Position numbers and translations under genes: made by a program. Positions 15,699 through 24,481 of a stretch of 39,738 nucleotides of DNA are shown here, piece by piece (positions within the stretch are counted from its first letter, which is position 1; each line of letters starts with the position of its first letter). The DNA is from Firmicutes bacterium ADurb.Bin080. GTDB lineage: Bacteria; Bacillota; Clostridia; Christensenellales; DTU072. The notes beneath the pieces were generated by a model. The model was not told the origin of the DNA, made no database searches, and was given only the letters and a program-made list of their open reading frames with translations. The stretch covers positions 1-39,738 of the forward strand of contig MWEH01000105.1 in the NCBI GenBank assembly GCA_002070965.1. The letters run 5' to 3'.

Positions 15699-16922
15699 AT
15701 GGCAAAAGGAATAAAATTTACGGAAGGCGGAGTATGTGCGGCAAAAGGATTTACCTCAAACGGTATCCATTGTGGGATTAGAAAAAACAAAAAGAAGAGG
15801 GACTTGTCGTTAATATTTAGCGAGAAAATTGCTGCCGCATCTTCTGTTTATACTACAAATCTTGTTAAGGGGGCCCCTCTTTTAGTTACAAAAGAGAACA
15901 TCTCTGATGGATATGCACAGGCTGTAATCTGCAACAGCGGAAACGCAAATACTTGTAATGCGAACGGAATAGAGATAGCAAAACTGGCTTGTACTTATGT
16001 TGCAAAGGAACTGAATATTTCTCCCAAAAACGTTATCGTTGCCTCGACTGGGGTAATTGGTCAACCTATGGATATTTCCCCCATAAAAAATGGTATTCCT
16101 GAATTAGTATCTGGACTCGGGAAAAAGAGTGAGATTGCTGCAGAAGGAATAATGACTACTGATACAAAGCTTAAGCAAATCGCAGTGACTTTTGAAATTG
16201 ACGGTGTTAAATGCGCTATGGGAGGAATTGCCAAAGGATCTGGGATGATTCATCCGAATATGGCAACAATGCTTGTTTTTATCACTACAGATGTTTCTAT
16301 TACCCCAGAAATGCTAAATGTAGCTTTGAAAAATGATATTCAAGAGACCTTTAACATGGTTAGCATAGATGGAGATACTTCTACCAATGATATGGTTTCA
16401 GTCCTGGCAAATGGGATGGCAGGAAATCCCACGATAACCAGTAATGGAAAGGCATTCAATATCTTCAAAAAAGCCCTTAACCTGGTTAACTCAAAGCTAT
16501 GCGAAATGATAGCAAAAGATGGAGAGGGTGCTACAAAACTTTTAAGGGCTATAGTTACCTCGGCGAAAACCAAAAAAGATGCGAAAATAATTGCTAAATC
16601 AGTCATTTGTTCCTCACTTGTAAAGGCTGCTATGTTTGGCTCTGATGCAAATTGGGGAAGAGTTTTATGCGCTATTGGGTATAGCGGTGCAAAATGTGAC
16701 ATTCATAAAGTAGATGTCACCTTTCTTTCAAAAGGTGGCTTTGTTGAAGTATGCAAAGAAGGACATGGTATCGATTTTTCCGAAGAGCAAGCTAAGTTGG
16801 TTCTTTCTTTAGATGAAATAGACATTCTGATTTCCATGAATGACGGAAAGGGCAAAGCAAAAGCCTGGGGTTGTGATTTGACTTACGATTATGTGAAAAT
16901 AAATGGAGACTACAGGACTTAA
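15699..16922 (+). CDS. argJ: Glutamate N-acetyltransferase / ornithine acetyltransferase
   Basis: Moves the acetyl group from N-acetylornithine to glutamate, closing the acetyl cycle; many members also use acetyl-CoA. From the ATG with GAAGG upstream it is 407 residues (in-frame codons before it lie in the duplicated spacer). The family self-cleaves before a Thr: here GSGMIHPNMATMLVF, with Thr190 as the nucleophile, giving alpha and beta chains. GSDANWGRVLCAIGYSG is the conserved C-terminal motif. No argA-type synthase is seen, so ArgJ may also make the first N-acetylglutamate; that cannot be settled from sequence. Confidence 0.97.
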   Translation: MAKGIKFTEGGVCAAKGFTSNGIHCGIRKNKKKRDLSLIFSEKIAAASSVYTTNLVKGAPLLVTKENISDGYAQAVICNSGNANTCNANGIEIAKLACTYVAKELNISPKNVIVASTGVIGQPMDISPIKNGIPELVSGLGKKSEIAAEGIMTTDTKLKQIAVTFEIDGVKCAMGGIAKGSGMIHPNMATMLVFITTDVSITPEMLNVALKNDIQETFNMVSIDGDTSTNDMVSVLANGMAGNPTITSNGKAFNIFKKALNLVNSKLCEMIAKDGEGATKLLRAIVTSAKTKKDAKIIAKSVICSSLVKAAMFGSDANWGRVLCAIGYSGAKCDIHKVDVTFLSKGGFVEVCKEGHGIDFSEEQAKLVLSLDEIDILISMNDGKGKAKAWGCDLTYDYVKINGDYRT

Positions 16923-16993
16923 TAAAGTAATTTGGAATAGAAAAACAATTAATATTTTCAGGGAAATCCTGAACAATTACCCGGAGGGAAAAA

Positions 16994-17857
16994 ATGGAAG
17001 AAACAAAAGTAAGTAATGCAGTCAGAGCAGAAGTATTAGTACATGCATTGCCATATATTCAGAAATATAAGGATAAGATTGTTGTAATAAAATACGGCGG
17101 AAGTGCCATGCTTAACAATAAGTTGAAAGAAGCCGTGATAGGCGACGTTATACTGTTATCACTGATTGGGGTAAAAGTTGTGTTAGTTCACGGTGGTGGC
17201 CCGGAGATTACAGATGAACTTAATAAAGTAGGGAAAAAGACGGAGTTTGTTAATGGACTAAGGGTTACTGACAAGGAAACAATGGAAGTAGTGCAGATGG
17301 TTCTTGCGGGGAAAATCAATAAGGATTTGGTTAACCTTATCCAGAAAAACGGAGCAGAAGCGGTTGGATTATGTGGAATCGATGGGCAAATGATCGAGGC
17401 AAAAATGAAAGACAAAGCCCTTGGATACGTGGGAGAGATTTGTGCGATAAACAGGGGGATTATACTGGATATATTGGAGAAGGGATATATTCCTGTCATT
17501 TCAACGATCGCTTGTGATAAGAAAGGAAACACTTATAATGTTAATGCTGATGAAGCAGCTGCAAAAATTGCCGGAGCCCTGGATGCAGAGATTATGATTT
17601 CTATGACTGATGTCGCAGGTTTACTAAAAGATAAAGATGATATAACAAGTCTTATACCTCAAGTTTCAGTAAGTGAAATTCCTTCGCTTATCAGGGATGG
17701 AATAGTGTCAGGAGGTATGATTCCAAAAGTTGAATGCTGTAAAGAAGCAATAAGACGAGGGGTTAAGAGAGTATTTATTTTAGATGGAAGAATATTCCAC
17801 TCAATACTAATAGAAATGCTTACAGACGAAGGTATTGGAACTATGTTTATTGCATAG
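16994..17857 (+). CDS. argB: Acetylglutamate kinase
   Basis: Phosphorylates N-acetylglutamate with ATP, the usual control point of the pathway. 287 residues of the amino acid kinase fold. Seen: VVIKYGGSAM (ATP lysine and Gly loop), VLVHGGGPEI, NVNADEAAAKIAGAL and GGMIPKVECC. The N-terminal helix VRAEVLVHALPYIQKY resembles that of arginine-sensitive hexameric kinases, so feedback inhibition by arginine is likely. GGAGGG precedes the ATG. Part of the gene's end is copied in the spacer after it. Confidence 0.97.
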   Translation: MEETKVSNAVRAEVLVHALPYIQKYKDKIVVIKYGGSAMLNNKLKEAVIGDVILLSLIGVKVVLVHGGGPEITDELNKVGKKTEFVNGLRVTDKETMEVVQMVLAGKINKDLVNLIQKNGAEAVGLCGIDGQMIEAKMKDKALGYVGEICAINRGIILDILEKGYIPVISTIACDKKGNTYNVNADEAAAKIAGALDAEIMISMTDVAGLLKDKDDITSLIPQVSVSEIPSLIRDGIVSGGMIPKVECCKEAIRRGVKRVFILDGRIFHSILIEMLTDEGIGTMFIA

Positions 17858-17909
17858 CAGCGTGCTCCCTTCCTCTATCCAAATGTCCGTTATCGGGTAT
17901 TGGAACTAT
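17831..17909 (+). repeat. 14-bp direct repeat linking the argB end and the following spacer
   Basis: GGTATTGGAACTAT occurs in the last codons of argB (17831-17844) and again exactly at 17896-17909 in the argB-argD spacer, 65 bases on. The flanks are only weakly alike. It is the weakest of several cases in this window where a gene end recurs in the downstream spacer. Confidence 0.6.
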
Positions 17910-17947
17910 AAAGAAAAATGATTTAACAATATATACAGAAGGAAAAT

Positions 17948-19117
17948 ATGGAAAATTTAAAAGAATTAGATAAAACTTATATTGCCAATACTTATGCCCG
18001 GTTTCCGGTAGAGATTAAGTATGGAGAGGGATCTATTATCTCGGATGAAGATGGGAAGCAATATATAGATATGGGAGGAGGAATTGCCGTAAATATTTTT
18101 GGGATGCAGGATAAAGTCTGGAAGAACGCTGTAGTTTCCCAGCTCAATAAATTTCAACATACCTCCAACCTTTACTACACCGAACCTTGTGTAGCCCTTG
18201 CAAAGCTTTTAGTTGAAAAAACCGAGATGAAAAAAGTATTCTTTTCTAATTCAGGCGCCGAGGCAAACGAGTGTGCGATTAAAGTGATGCGTAAATACGC
18301 TCAGGATAAGAAAGGGCCGGAATACTATAATATTATTACTTTGAAAAATAGCTTTCATGGGAGAACCTTGGCGACTCTCGCTGCTACTGGACAAGAAGAC
18401 TATCATAAAGAATTTCTTCCGGTAACTCAAGGGTTTATTTCAGTGACTCCTGGGGATATCGTTGAATTGGAAAACACTTTAAAAAACAATAAGTGTGCAG
18501 GTATTCTCATTGAGACTATTCAAGGAGAGGGAGGGGTAATTCCTCTTGACCCTGTATATATCGAACAAGTCTACGCTCTTGCTAAAGAAAATGATTTAGT
18601 TTTTGCTGTTGATGAGGTTCAGACCGGAAACGGAAGAACTGGCAAGCTATACAGTTACATGCACTACGACATTAAACCAGATATTTTCACAACAGCCAAA
18701 GGTCTAGGAGGAGGGCTTCCTATAGGAGCTACCGTTCTTGGCGAAAAAGTAGAATTTGTTCTCTCTGCTGGAAAACATGGTTCTACATTCGGTGGAAATC
18801 CAGTATGTGCTGCCGGAGCTGTTAGTATTATTTCTAGAATAGACGAAAAATTACTAAGCGACGTAATGCAGAAGTCAGAAATAGTATTCGATACTTTATC
18901 GGGGGCATCAGGCATTAAGTCTGTTACAGGCAAGGGATTAATGATTGGAATTGAAACAGAAAAGGGCGCAGAGAAAGTTGTAAATGAGTGTATAGAGAAG
19001 GGGGTTCTTGTCTTAAAGGCTAAGAACAAAGTAAGATTAGTTCCTCCGCTGAATATTGGGATATCTGAACTGAAAAAAGCACTCAGTATTATTCTTGAGA
19101 TTTGCGCAGTGGGTTAA
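17948..19117 (+). CDS. argD: Acetylornithine aminotransferase
   Basis: Class III PLP enzyme that converts N-acetylglutamate semialdehyde and glutamate to N-acetylornithine. 389 residues. Seen: FFSNSGAEANECAIKVMRKY (phosphate-binding SGAEA), SFHGRTLATLAATG, the PLP Asp in FAVDEVQTGNGRTG and the Schiff-base Lys in FTTAKGLGGGLPIGA. Unlike the class III gene at 2145, all class signatures are textbook. AGAAGG precedes the ATG. Membership in the cluster argues for arginine rather than GABA or ornithine specificity. Confidence 0.96.
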   Translation: MENLKELDKTYIANTYARFPVEIKYGEGSIISDEDGKQYIDMGGGIAVNIFGMQDKVWKNAVVSQLNKFQHTSNLYYTEPCVALAKLLVEKTEMKKVFFSNSGAEANECAIKVMRKYAQDKKGPEYYNIITLKNSFHGRTLATLAATGQEDYHKEFLPVTQGFISVTPGDIVELENTLKNNKCAGILIETIQGEGGVIPLDPVYIEQVYALAKENDLVFAVDEVQTGNGRTGKLYSYMHYDIKPDIFTTAKGLGGGLPIGATVLGEKVEFVLSAGKHGSTFGGNPVCAAGAVSIISRIDEKLLSDVMQKSEIVFDTLSGASGIKSVTGKGLMIGIETEKGAEKVVNECIEKGVLVLKAKNKVRLVPPLNIGISELKKALSIILEICAVG

Positions 19118-19222
19118 CTGATCGGATCAAGATTGTAATATAGGGCTGTTACTTAGGTTAGTATCAATATAAAAAAAGAGGAAAGTAAATAGTAATATCG
19201 TAAAAATATTCGGAGGAAAAAA

Positions 19223-20230
19223 ATGAAGGATTTATTGAAACTTCGGGACCTTAAGAAACATGAAATTATCGAGCTTCTTAATATTGCTGATCAATACAAA
19301 TATTCCAGGAAAATGTTCGGAGTAAAAAGAACAGATGACCTTAAGGGAATGACCCTGGGTATGATATTTGAAAAGGCATCTACCCGGACCAGAGTGTCTT
19401 TTGAGGTTGGAATGTACGAGCTTGGAGGACAAGCTTTGTTCCTAAGTTCAAAGGATTTGCAAATTGGGAGAGGAGAACCAATAGAGGATACTGCCAGGGT
19501 TTTGTCGAGGTATTTAGATGGAATAATGATCAGGACGTTCTCCCAGGAAATGGTCGAGAAATTGGCTGAACATGCCTCAATACCAATTATTAACGGACTA
19601 ACCGATTATGCTCATCCTTGCCAGGTTCTAGCTGATTTAATGACAATAAGAGAGTATAAGGGAAAGCTAGAAGGATTAAAGTTTGCTTATATAGGAGATG
19701 GTAATAATATGGCCAATTCCCTAATCGTTGGTTGCACTAAAGTTGGAATGAAAGTGTCGATAGCATGTCCTAAAGACTATTATCCGGATGCCGATATCGT
19801 GAAATGGGCCGAGAAGAAGGGAAACTTTACGATAACTCAGAACCCCGAAGAAGCAGCGAAAGATGCGGATGTTTTATATACGGATGTATGGGCTTCTATG
19901 GGACAAGAAGGCGAAGCAGAAAAGCGTAAGATGGCTTTCAAAGGATATCAAATCAACAAAAAACTTATGGGCTTTGCAAAGGCCGATGCTATAGTTCTCC
20001 ACTGTTTACCAGCTCACAGAGAGGAAGAGATTACTGGAGAGGTATTTGAGGAACATGCTGATCAAATTTTTGAACAAGCGGAAAACAGACTGCATGCACA
20101 AAAAGCAGTTCTTAAGGTATGTTTAGGTAGCTCACCCAAGGATGATCATGGTTATCCCTATGAAGTGGATGAAGAACTTGAGGAGTTTGACTTACTTAAC
20201 GGCGAAACCGAGGAGATTAAGGATTTCTAG
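19223..20230 (+). CDS. argF: Ornithine carbamoyltransferase
   Basis: Makes citrulline from ornithine and carbamoyl phosphate. 335 residues. Seen: the carbamoyl phosphate loop EKASTRTRVSFEVGM, DLQIGRGEPIEDTARVLSRY, HPCQVLADLMT, the ornithine-site DVWASMGQE and HCLPAHREEEI. Position at the end of the biosynthetic cluster, and the absence of arcA or arcC, favour an anabolic role (argF rather than arcB). A strong terminator follows. The carAB genes that supply carbamoyl phosphate are not in the window. Confidence 0.96.
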   Translation: MKDLLKLRDLKKHEIIELLNIADQYKYSRKMFGVKRTDDLKGMTLGMIFEKASTRTRVSFEVGMYELGGQALFLSSKDLQIGRGEPIEDTARVLSRYLDGIMIRTFSQEMVEKLAEHASIPIINGLTDYAHPCQVLADLMTIREYKGKLEGLKFAYIGDGNNMANSLIVGCTKVGMKVSIACPKDYYPDADIVKWAEKKGNFTITQNPEEAAKDADVLYTDVWASMGQEGEAEKRKMAFKGYQINKKLMGFAKADAIVLHCLPAHREEEITGEVFEEHADQIFEQAENRLHAQKAVLKVCLGSSPKDDHGYPYEVDEELEEFDLLNGETEEIKDF

Positions 20231-20303
20231 GAATATCTCGTATAGTAGAATTTTTATCTAGATAAAATTGTAAATTAGCTATGGCAACAAGCTTAACAGA
20301 AAC

Positions 20304-20337
20304 AAAAAAAGGCAGAAACATCTGCCCTTTTTTATTT
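20304..20337. terminator. Bidirectional intrinsic terminator, argF / small membrane protein
   Basis: GGCAGA (20311-20316), loop AACA, TCTGCC (20321-20326), with an A-run before and a CTTTTTTA run after. Because both sides are tracts, it can stop argF transcription (plus) and the convergent gene at 20350 (minus). Confidence 0.88.
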
Positions 20338-20349
20338 ATCACAGTGATG

Positions 20350-20694
20350 TTAGAAAAGATGAAAAACAAACTTTGCTAGTACTGCCCCAACACCCAGTAG
20401 TACATAAAGTATAGGGTATAGTAACAAGCCGGCCTTGGCATATGTTTTAACGTTAGGGTTAGTCCCATAATTACTCTTTTTACTCCAGGCCATAAAGGCA
20501 ATTAAATTAATAATAGGTATAAATGAAATTAGAATAATACCGACCCATTTTTTGGGCTTAATTTCATCTGCCAGTACCTTAATCGGCTTGGGGATTGTTG
20601 GCTGTTTCATACCTGCCTTCGGGTTAGAAGGCATGTAAGGATTATATTTATACTCTCCCACAACGGGCGTTTTTGAGTGCTTATTCTTTTTCAT
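20350..20694 (-). CDS. Small membrane protein with two predicted helices, function unknown
   Basis: 114 residues; AAGGAG precedes the ATG. A basic, Pro-rich N-terminal half (about 1-48) is followed by two hydrophobic helices, about 50-68 (VGIILISFIPIINLIAFMAW) and 88-110 (LLLYPILYVLLGVGAVL), with a polar loop between them. I recognise no family. It sits alone between the terminator shared with argF and the alpha-glucosidase gene. Confidence 0.7.
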   Translation of the reverse strand: MKKNKHSKTPVVGEYKYNPYMPSNPKAGMKQPTIPKPIKVLADEIKPKKWVGIILISFIPIINLIAFMAWSKKSNYGTNPNVKTYAKAGLLLYPILYVLLGVGAVLAKFVFHLF

Positions 20695-20791
20695 GCTTTC
20701 TCCTTTGAGGAAGATATACTATATAATAACATTTGGACATTATTGATGCAATTACTCGAGTCGTTTATCCTTTCCGATTAATTATCCCCTT

Positions 20792-22480
20792 TTATTTCAA
20801 AACATAAACCATAGCTTCATAGGGTCTTAGTACCAGCGATTGAAGCAACGGACGATCGTAGCCATAGTTGTGAAGTGCCAGCTCGCATGATAAATAGGCA
20901 GCATCTAGAGGGGCGCGGAAATTGACTTCAGTATTTTTAAAGTTGCAAACCACAAACAACCTTTCTCCATGATACCATCTCTCATAACACAGTATCTCCT
21001 TGTTGCCAGGATCATTTTCCTTAAATGAGCCTTTAATAATGGTCTCATTCCCTTTGCGAAAAGCAATAAGCTTCTTGTAGAAGTTAAGTATTGAACTTGG
21101 ATTTTCTTTGTCTTTTTCAACATTAATCTCTGTAAAATTAGGGTTTACCTTTATCCATGGTTCTGAGGAAGAAAATCCTGCATTTTCAGAAGCGTTCCAT
21201 TGCATGGGGGTCCTTGCATTATCTCTGCTAACCCTGCTAAGAAGTTTCATTGCAGTTTTTTCAAAAATCTTATCAAGAGGGTTCAGCATTTTTCGGATAT
21301 TTTGGACTACAACATCCTTGCATTCATCATAACTTCTAAAGGGATAATTAGTCATTCCGATTTCCTCTCCCTGATACATGAAAGGAGTTCCTTGTTGCAT
21401 AAATATTGCTATTGCAAGCATCTTCGCTGCTTCTTCGCGGTGACCCTCAAAGCCAGGAGTATAGGAGTTTAGCGACCTTGGTTGGTCATGGTTTTCTAGA
21501 TATAGAGCATTCCAGCCCTTTTGCATTAATCCGAACTGCCAACGTGAAAAGACTTTCTGGATTCTTCTAAGGTCAAACTTCTTGGGTAAAATGTGCATCC
21601 AGAAATTAGATTCGTAATGTTCAAACTGAAAAGCACAGTCCATTTCCTCTCTGTCTTCGGCAGTGTAAAGTAGGGCTTGATCGATAGTGACTCCGGCTGC
21701 TTCTCCAACAATCATAGTATCGTATTTGGACCAGGATTCTCTATTTACTTGCTTAAGATATTCATGGATATTGGGGCCATGGGTAAAGTGTTCATCCCCT
21801 CTTACCACAAGATTGAATTTACCATCTGGGAGTCCAGCCGCTTTACTAATATATGTTATGACATCGCACCTAAAACCATCTACCCCAAGATTAAACCAAT
21901 AGTTGCATATATCTATTACTTCCTGACGGACTTTGAGGTTATCCCAGTTTAAATCAGGCTGTTTTTTTGTAAATAGGTGCAGATACCATTCTTCAGTGGT
22001 AGCATCATATTCCCAAGCTGAACCACCAAACCGTGAAGTCCAGTTATTAGGGGGCTTCTTTCCATTCTTCCCTTTGCCCTTTCTCCAAATATAGTAATCA
22101 CGGTAAGGGTTATCTTTACTTTGTCTGCTTTCCTTAAACCATTGATGTTCGTCAGAAGTATGGTTGACAACCAGATCCATAATCAGTTTAATTCCGCGAT
22201 CATGCATTCCTTTAATCATATTTTTCCAATCATCCAAAGTTCCGAACTCATCCATGATATCTCTATAATCGGAAATATCATAACCATTATCATCATTCGG
22301 AGACTTGTAGCAGGGAGAAAGCCATACTGCATCTACTCCCAAGTCTTTTAAGTGATCAAGTTTGGAAATTATACCCGGTATATCTCCTATTCCATCTCCG
22401 TTGCTGTCAGAAAAACTTCTTGGATATATTTGGTAGACAAATGCATCTTTGTACCACCTAGTTTTTTTCTGTTCAGACAT
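20792..22480 (-). CDS. GH13 alpha-glucosidase, oligo-1,6-glucosidase-like
   Basis: Hydrolyses alpha-glucosidic bonds at the non-reducing end of short oligosaccharides; no signal peptide, so cytoplasmic. Start at MSEQKKTRW, with GGAGG nine bases before; 562 residues, usual for the group. The first region is WYKDAFVYQIYPRSFSDSNGDG with the DSNGDGIGD calcium-type loop; DLVVNHTSDEH follows. Catalytic residues: nucleophile Asp206 in GFRCDVITYISK, acid/base Glu260 in GEAAG, and Asp332 in ENHDQPR. A Val after the nucleophile is associated with alpha-1,6 preference, while Thr marks alpha-1,4 enzymes. Trehalose-6-phosphate hydrolase is a near relative, but no tre genes are adjacent. Confidence 0.9.
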   Translation of the reverse strand: MSEQKKTRWYKDAFVYQIYPRSFSDSNGDGIGDIPGIISKLDHLKDLGVDAVWLSPCYKSPNDDNGYDISDYRDIMDEFGTLDDWKNMIKGMHDRGIKLIMDLVVNHTSDEHQWFKESRQSKDNPYRDYYIWRKGKGKNGKKPPNNWTSRFGGSAWEYDATTEEWYLHLFTKKQPDLNWDNLKVRQEVIDICNYWFNLGVDGFRCDVITYISKAAGLPDGKFNLVVRGDEHFTHGPNIHEYLKQVNRESWSKYDTMIVGEAAGVTIDQALLYTAEDREEMDCAFQFEHYESNFWMHILPKKFDLRRIQKVFSRWQFGLMQKGWNALYLENHDQPRSLNSYTPGFEGHREEAAKMLAIAIFMQQGTPFMYQGEEIGMTNYPFRSYDECKDVVVQNIRKMLNPLDKIFEKTAMKLLSRVSRDNARTPMQWNASENAGFSSSEPWIKVNPNFTEINVEKDKENPSSILNFYKKLIAFRKGNETIIKGSFKENDPGNKEILCYERWYHGERLFVVCNFKNTEVNFRAPLDAAYLSCELALHNYGYDRPLLQSLVLRPYEAMVYVLK

Positions 22481-22699
22481 AAAAATACCTCCATAAACTA
22501 ATGAGTTCATAAAAAAGATTACACTAAAAGAGAGGGGTTTTCAATATGAAAAAAGTAAAATGAACCGGTAACAAGAGATATATCGCTAAAAGAAAAAACA
22601 ATTCAGAAGCTTTTTCTATACTGTTTTATTAATAAAAAAGCACATAAATACAACTCTCGCTATATTTACATGCGAACAATAATATAAATCATAATGTAA

Positions 22700-22733
22700 T
22701 AAAAGAAAGAATAAATGCCCGATTATTCGGGCA
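22700..22733 (-). terminator. Probable terminator of the ydbC-like gene
   Basis: On the minus strand, TGCCCGA / TCGGGCA with a 4-base loop (22716-22733), followed by a T-rich stretch (TTTATTCTTTCTTTT), ten bases after the ydbC stop. The rest of the 22481-22742 gap is AT-rich without a supported gene. Confidence 0.6.
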
Positions 22734-22742
22734 AAGATTAGA

Positions 22743-22973
22743 TTATAGATCTAATTTATTGAGAATGTCTCTAAGTTCTTTTCCCTCTTCCTTGCTTAAA
22801 GTGATTCCCTTTCCCATCCTTGAGTGATCGGGGGACCATTCGCGCAGATCCAATCTTTCTTCTCTTCCGTTCCAGCAAATTAGATTCAGTTCTTTTGTCC
22901 AGCCTCTCTTTGATTTACTGAGAACACCACAAGAATTAGTAATATCATACTTAAGTTCAGTTTCAGTTGGCAT
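22743..22973 (-). CDS. YdbC/PC4-like single-stranded DNA-binding protein
   Basis: 76 residues from MPTETELKYD, which has GGAGG seven bases upstream; an ORF extension to 23051 includes the AT and CG microsatellites and is not supported. The core KSKRGWTKELNLICWNG and LREWSPDHSRMGKGITLS match the bacterial YdbC group of the PC4/p15 fold, small dimers that bind single-stranded DNA. Direct sequence resemblance is good; the cellular role of the bacterial group is poorly known. It stands alone with its own terminator. Confidence 0.85.
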   Translation of the reverse strand: MPTETELKYDITNSCGVLSKSKRGWTKELNLICWNGREERLDLREWSPDHSRMGKGITLSKEEGKELRDILNKLDL

Positions 22974-23012
22974 ATCGAATCCCTCCACAGAATAATTATG
23001 CGCTTTCAACAC

Positions 23013-23045
23013 ATATATATATATATTAGTATAAACGCGCGCGCG
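23013..23045. repeat. Adjacent (AT)n and (CG)n dinucleotide runs upstream of the ydbC-like gene
   Basis: A (AT)7 run at 23013-23026 and CGCGCGCGCG at 23036-23045, ten bases apart. A 10-bp CG alternation is very unlikely in DNA this AT-rich. Both runs are alternating purine-pyrimidine and could open or adopt Z-form under supercoiling. They lie just upstream of the likely promoter region. Confidence 0.8.
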
Positions 23046-23180
23046 GGTCAATAGGTAATATTTCGCAGAGGAGAAAATAATGGGACTTCCGACAAATTGT
23101 TGAGTAGCTTTCTATATAAAATTGCAGAATAATAGTTCTTGAGGGAAGGGAAAAATGATGTTTGATCCTTGAAAAAACTA
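23046..23180. other. Spacer between the ydbC-like gene and the 72-bp repeats
   Basis: Apart from the dinucleotide runs on its left and the tandem repeats on its right, I see no gene, hairpin or clear promoter here. A short ATG with GAGGAG upstream (about 23080) opens only a few codons. Confidence 0.4.
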
Positions 23181-23479
23181 TGTCCGGGCAAGTGAGAGAT
23201 TCTCAGAAGACAAAATTAGAGAGAGTTTTCTTGTTATCCGAATGTATTAGAAGATCCTTCCCAGGCAAGAGAGCGATTCTCGGAAAAAATTTAGAGAGAA
23301 TTACCTTGTTATCCGAATGAATGAGAAGATCATTTCTGGACAACGGAGCGTGCCTCAAAAAATTAGAGACTTTACTTTTTATCCGAATTTATGAGAAGAT
23401 CCTTTTCGGGCAACGGAACGTGCCTCAAAAAAAATGAGAGACTTTACTTTTTATCCGAATGTATGCGAAGATCCTTTCC
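23181..23479 (-). repeat. About 72-bp tandem repeats copying the dnaI-like 3' end
   Basis: TTATCCGAAT recurs at 23234, 23309, 23379 and 23451 (periods 75, 70, 72), each time followed by an AGAAGATC-like string. The rightmost copy is the end of the dnaI-like gene (residues KDLRIHSDKK and stop). The other copies lie in the spacer downstream and have only remnants of those codons. The two copies nearest the gene share GTGCCTCAAAA; the two distal ones share GAGCGATTCTC-like sequence, so divergence grows with distance. Confidence 0.92.
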
Positions 23480-24382
23480 GTTAAGTTCTATTACCTTGGC
23501 GCAAGAAATGTTTGACATCCGGCTATGGACCCTTACTCCATATCTATCGTGAATAGAGTCCATCATAAGATTGGTAGTAATTAGGGTGTATTTGTTTTCA
23601 CGATAGCAAAGAAGCTGATAAAGATAGCCTGGCAGAAAATCTCCTCTGATCTCTTCTGTGCCTAAATCATCAATTATCAGAAGGTCTACATCATTAATTT
23701 CATCAAGAATGTAGGGTTTTTCCGACTCATAAGCAAAATGATATTTAGAAAAAATATCTGCAAGTTTAAAAGAGGGTAGAAGAAGAGAAGTAAATCCCTT
23801 ATCCATAATAGCATTTGCTACGACCGATGCAGCAAAGGTTTTACCGCAACCAACCGTTCCGAGGAGGGTAATAATATGGGACTTATGCGCCTCTGGGAAA
23901 GCAGTAACGAATTTATTCAAGAGACTATAAGCAGCAGTAAGACTACGCTTATTTTCATCTGGGAGGGAGTCTACGGACACATCAGAAAAAGAACATTTAT
24001 CGGTAGTAAAAAAGTTTCCACTTTCTTTTAATAATCTATATTTCTCCTTCTTTAAACAGATGCATTCTTGGCCATTAATATATCCAGTATCTTTACAAGT
24101 CATGCAAAAGTACCTGGGATTCAATTCTTCACTTGTGTGGCCAAGCTCAATTATCCTATTAGACATTTGCTCGTTTATTTGAATCAATTCTCTATTTAAG
24201 GAATCCTTTTCGGGCGATTCGGAATACATTTTTGCTAGTTTTATCCAAAGTTCAATTTGTCTGGACTCAAGCTGGAAAAAGATGGGGTCAGTTCTAAGCT
24301 CATCAAGAAGGGAGCTCGCGATATATTCTGCACGTCTCTTCCGTTCTGCGATATTTAGTTTTGCCTGACGGTCAAAGTTCAT
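23444..24382 (-). CDS. DnaI/DnaC-type replicative helicase loader (AAA+ ATPase)
   Basis: 312 residues, the length of B. subtilis DnaI. The N-terminal part has a Cys cluster (Cys93, Cys96, Cys107, Cys109 in YFCMTCKDTG...CICLK) that should bind zinc, as in DnaI. The AAA+ part has Walker A GTVGCGKT (175-182) and Walker B LLIIDDLGTE (234 on), then a sensor-type YTLITTNL. It loads the replicative helicase at the origin or at restart sites. GAGGG precedes the ATG. Upstream on the same strand is the DnaD-domain gene, the usual primosome partner. IstB, the transposon homologue, is ruled out by the zinc domain and by the absence of istA. Confidence 0.92.
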   Translation of the reverse strand: MNFDRQAKLNIAERKRRAEYIASSLLDELRTDPIFFQLESRQIELWIKLAKMYSESPEKDSLNRELIQINEQMSNRIIELGHTSEELNPRYFCMTCKDTGYINGQECICLKKEKYRLLKESGNFFTTDKCSFSDVSVDSLPDENKRSLTAAYSLLNKFVTAFPEAHKSHIITLLGTVGCGKTFAASVVANAIMDKGFTSLLLPSFKLADIFSKYHFAYESEKPYILDEINDVDLLIIDDLGTEEIRGDFLPGYLYQLLCYRENKYTLITTNLMMDSIHDRYGVRVHSRMSNISCAKVIELNGKDLRIHSDKK

Positions 24383-24481
24383 TTTTCCCTCATTGTTTTC
24401 ATCTTTTTTTTGTAATTTTATATAAATAAAGAAGCCTTTGTATGGATGATTATTCTGGTAAATTCGAGCTAATTAGGTAGG

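Noticed and set aside
23181..23479. Possible CRISPR or IS remnants
   Set aside because: Copies include the end of the adjacent gene and diverge gradually; there are no fixed-length spacers and no transposase.
23444..24382. IstB transposition helper
   Set aside because: The N-terminal zinc-type Cys cluster and the adjacent DnaD-domain gene fit a helicase loader; no istA or IS ends are seen.
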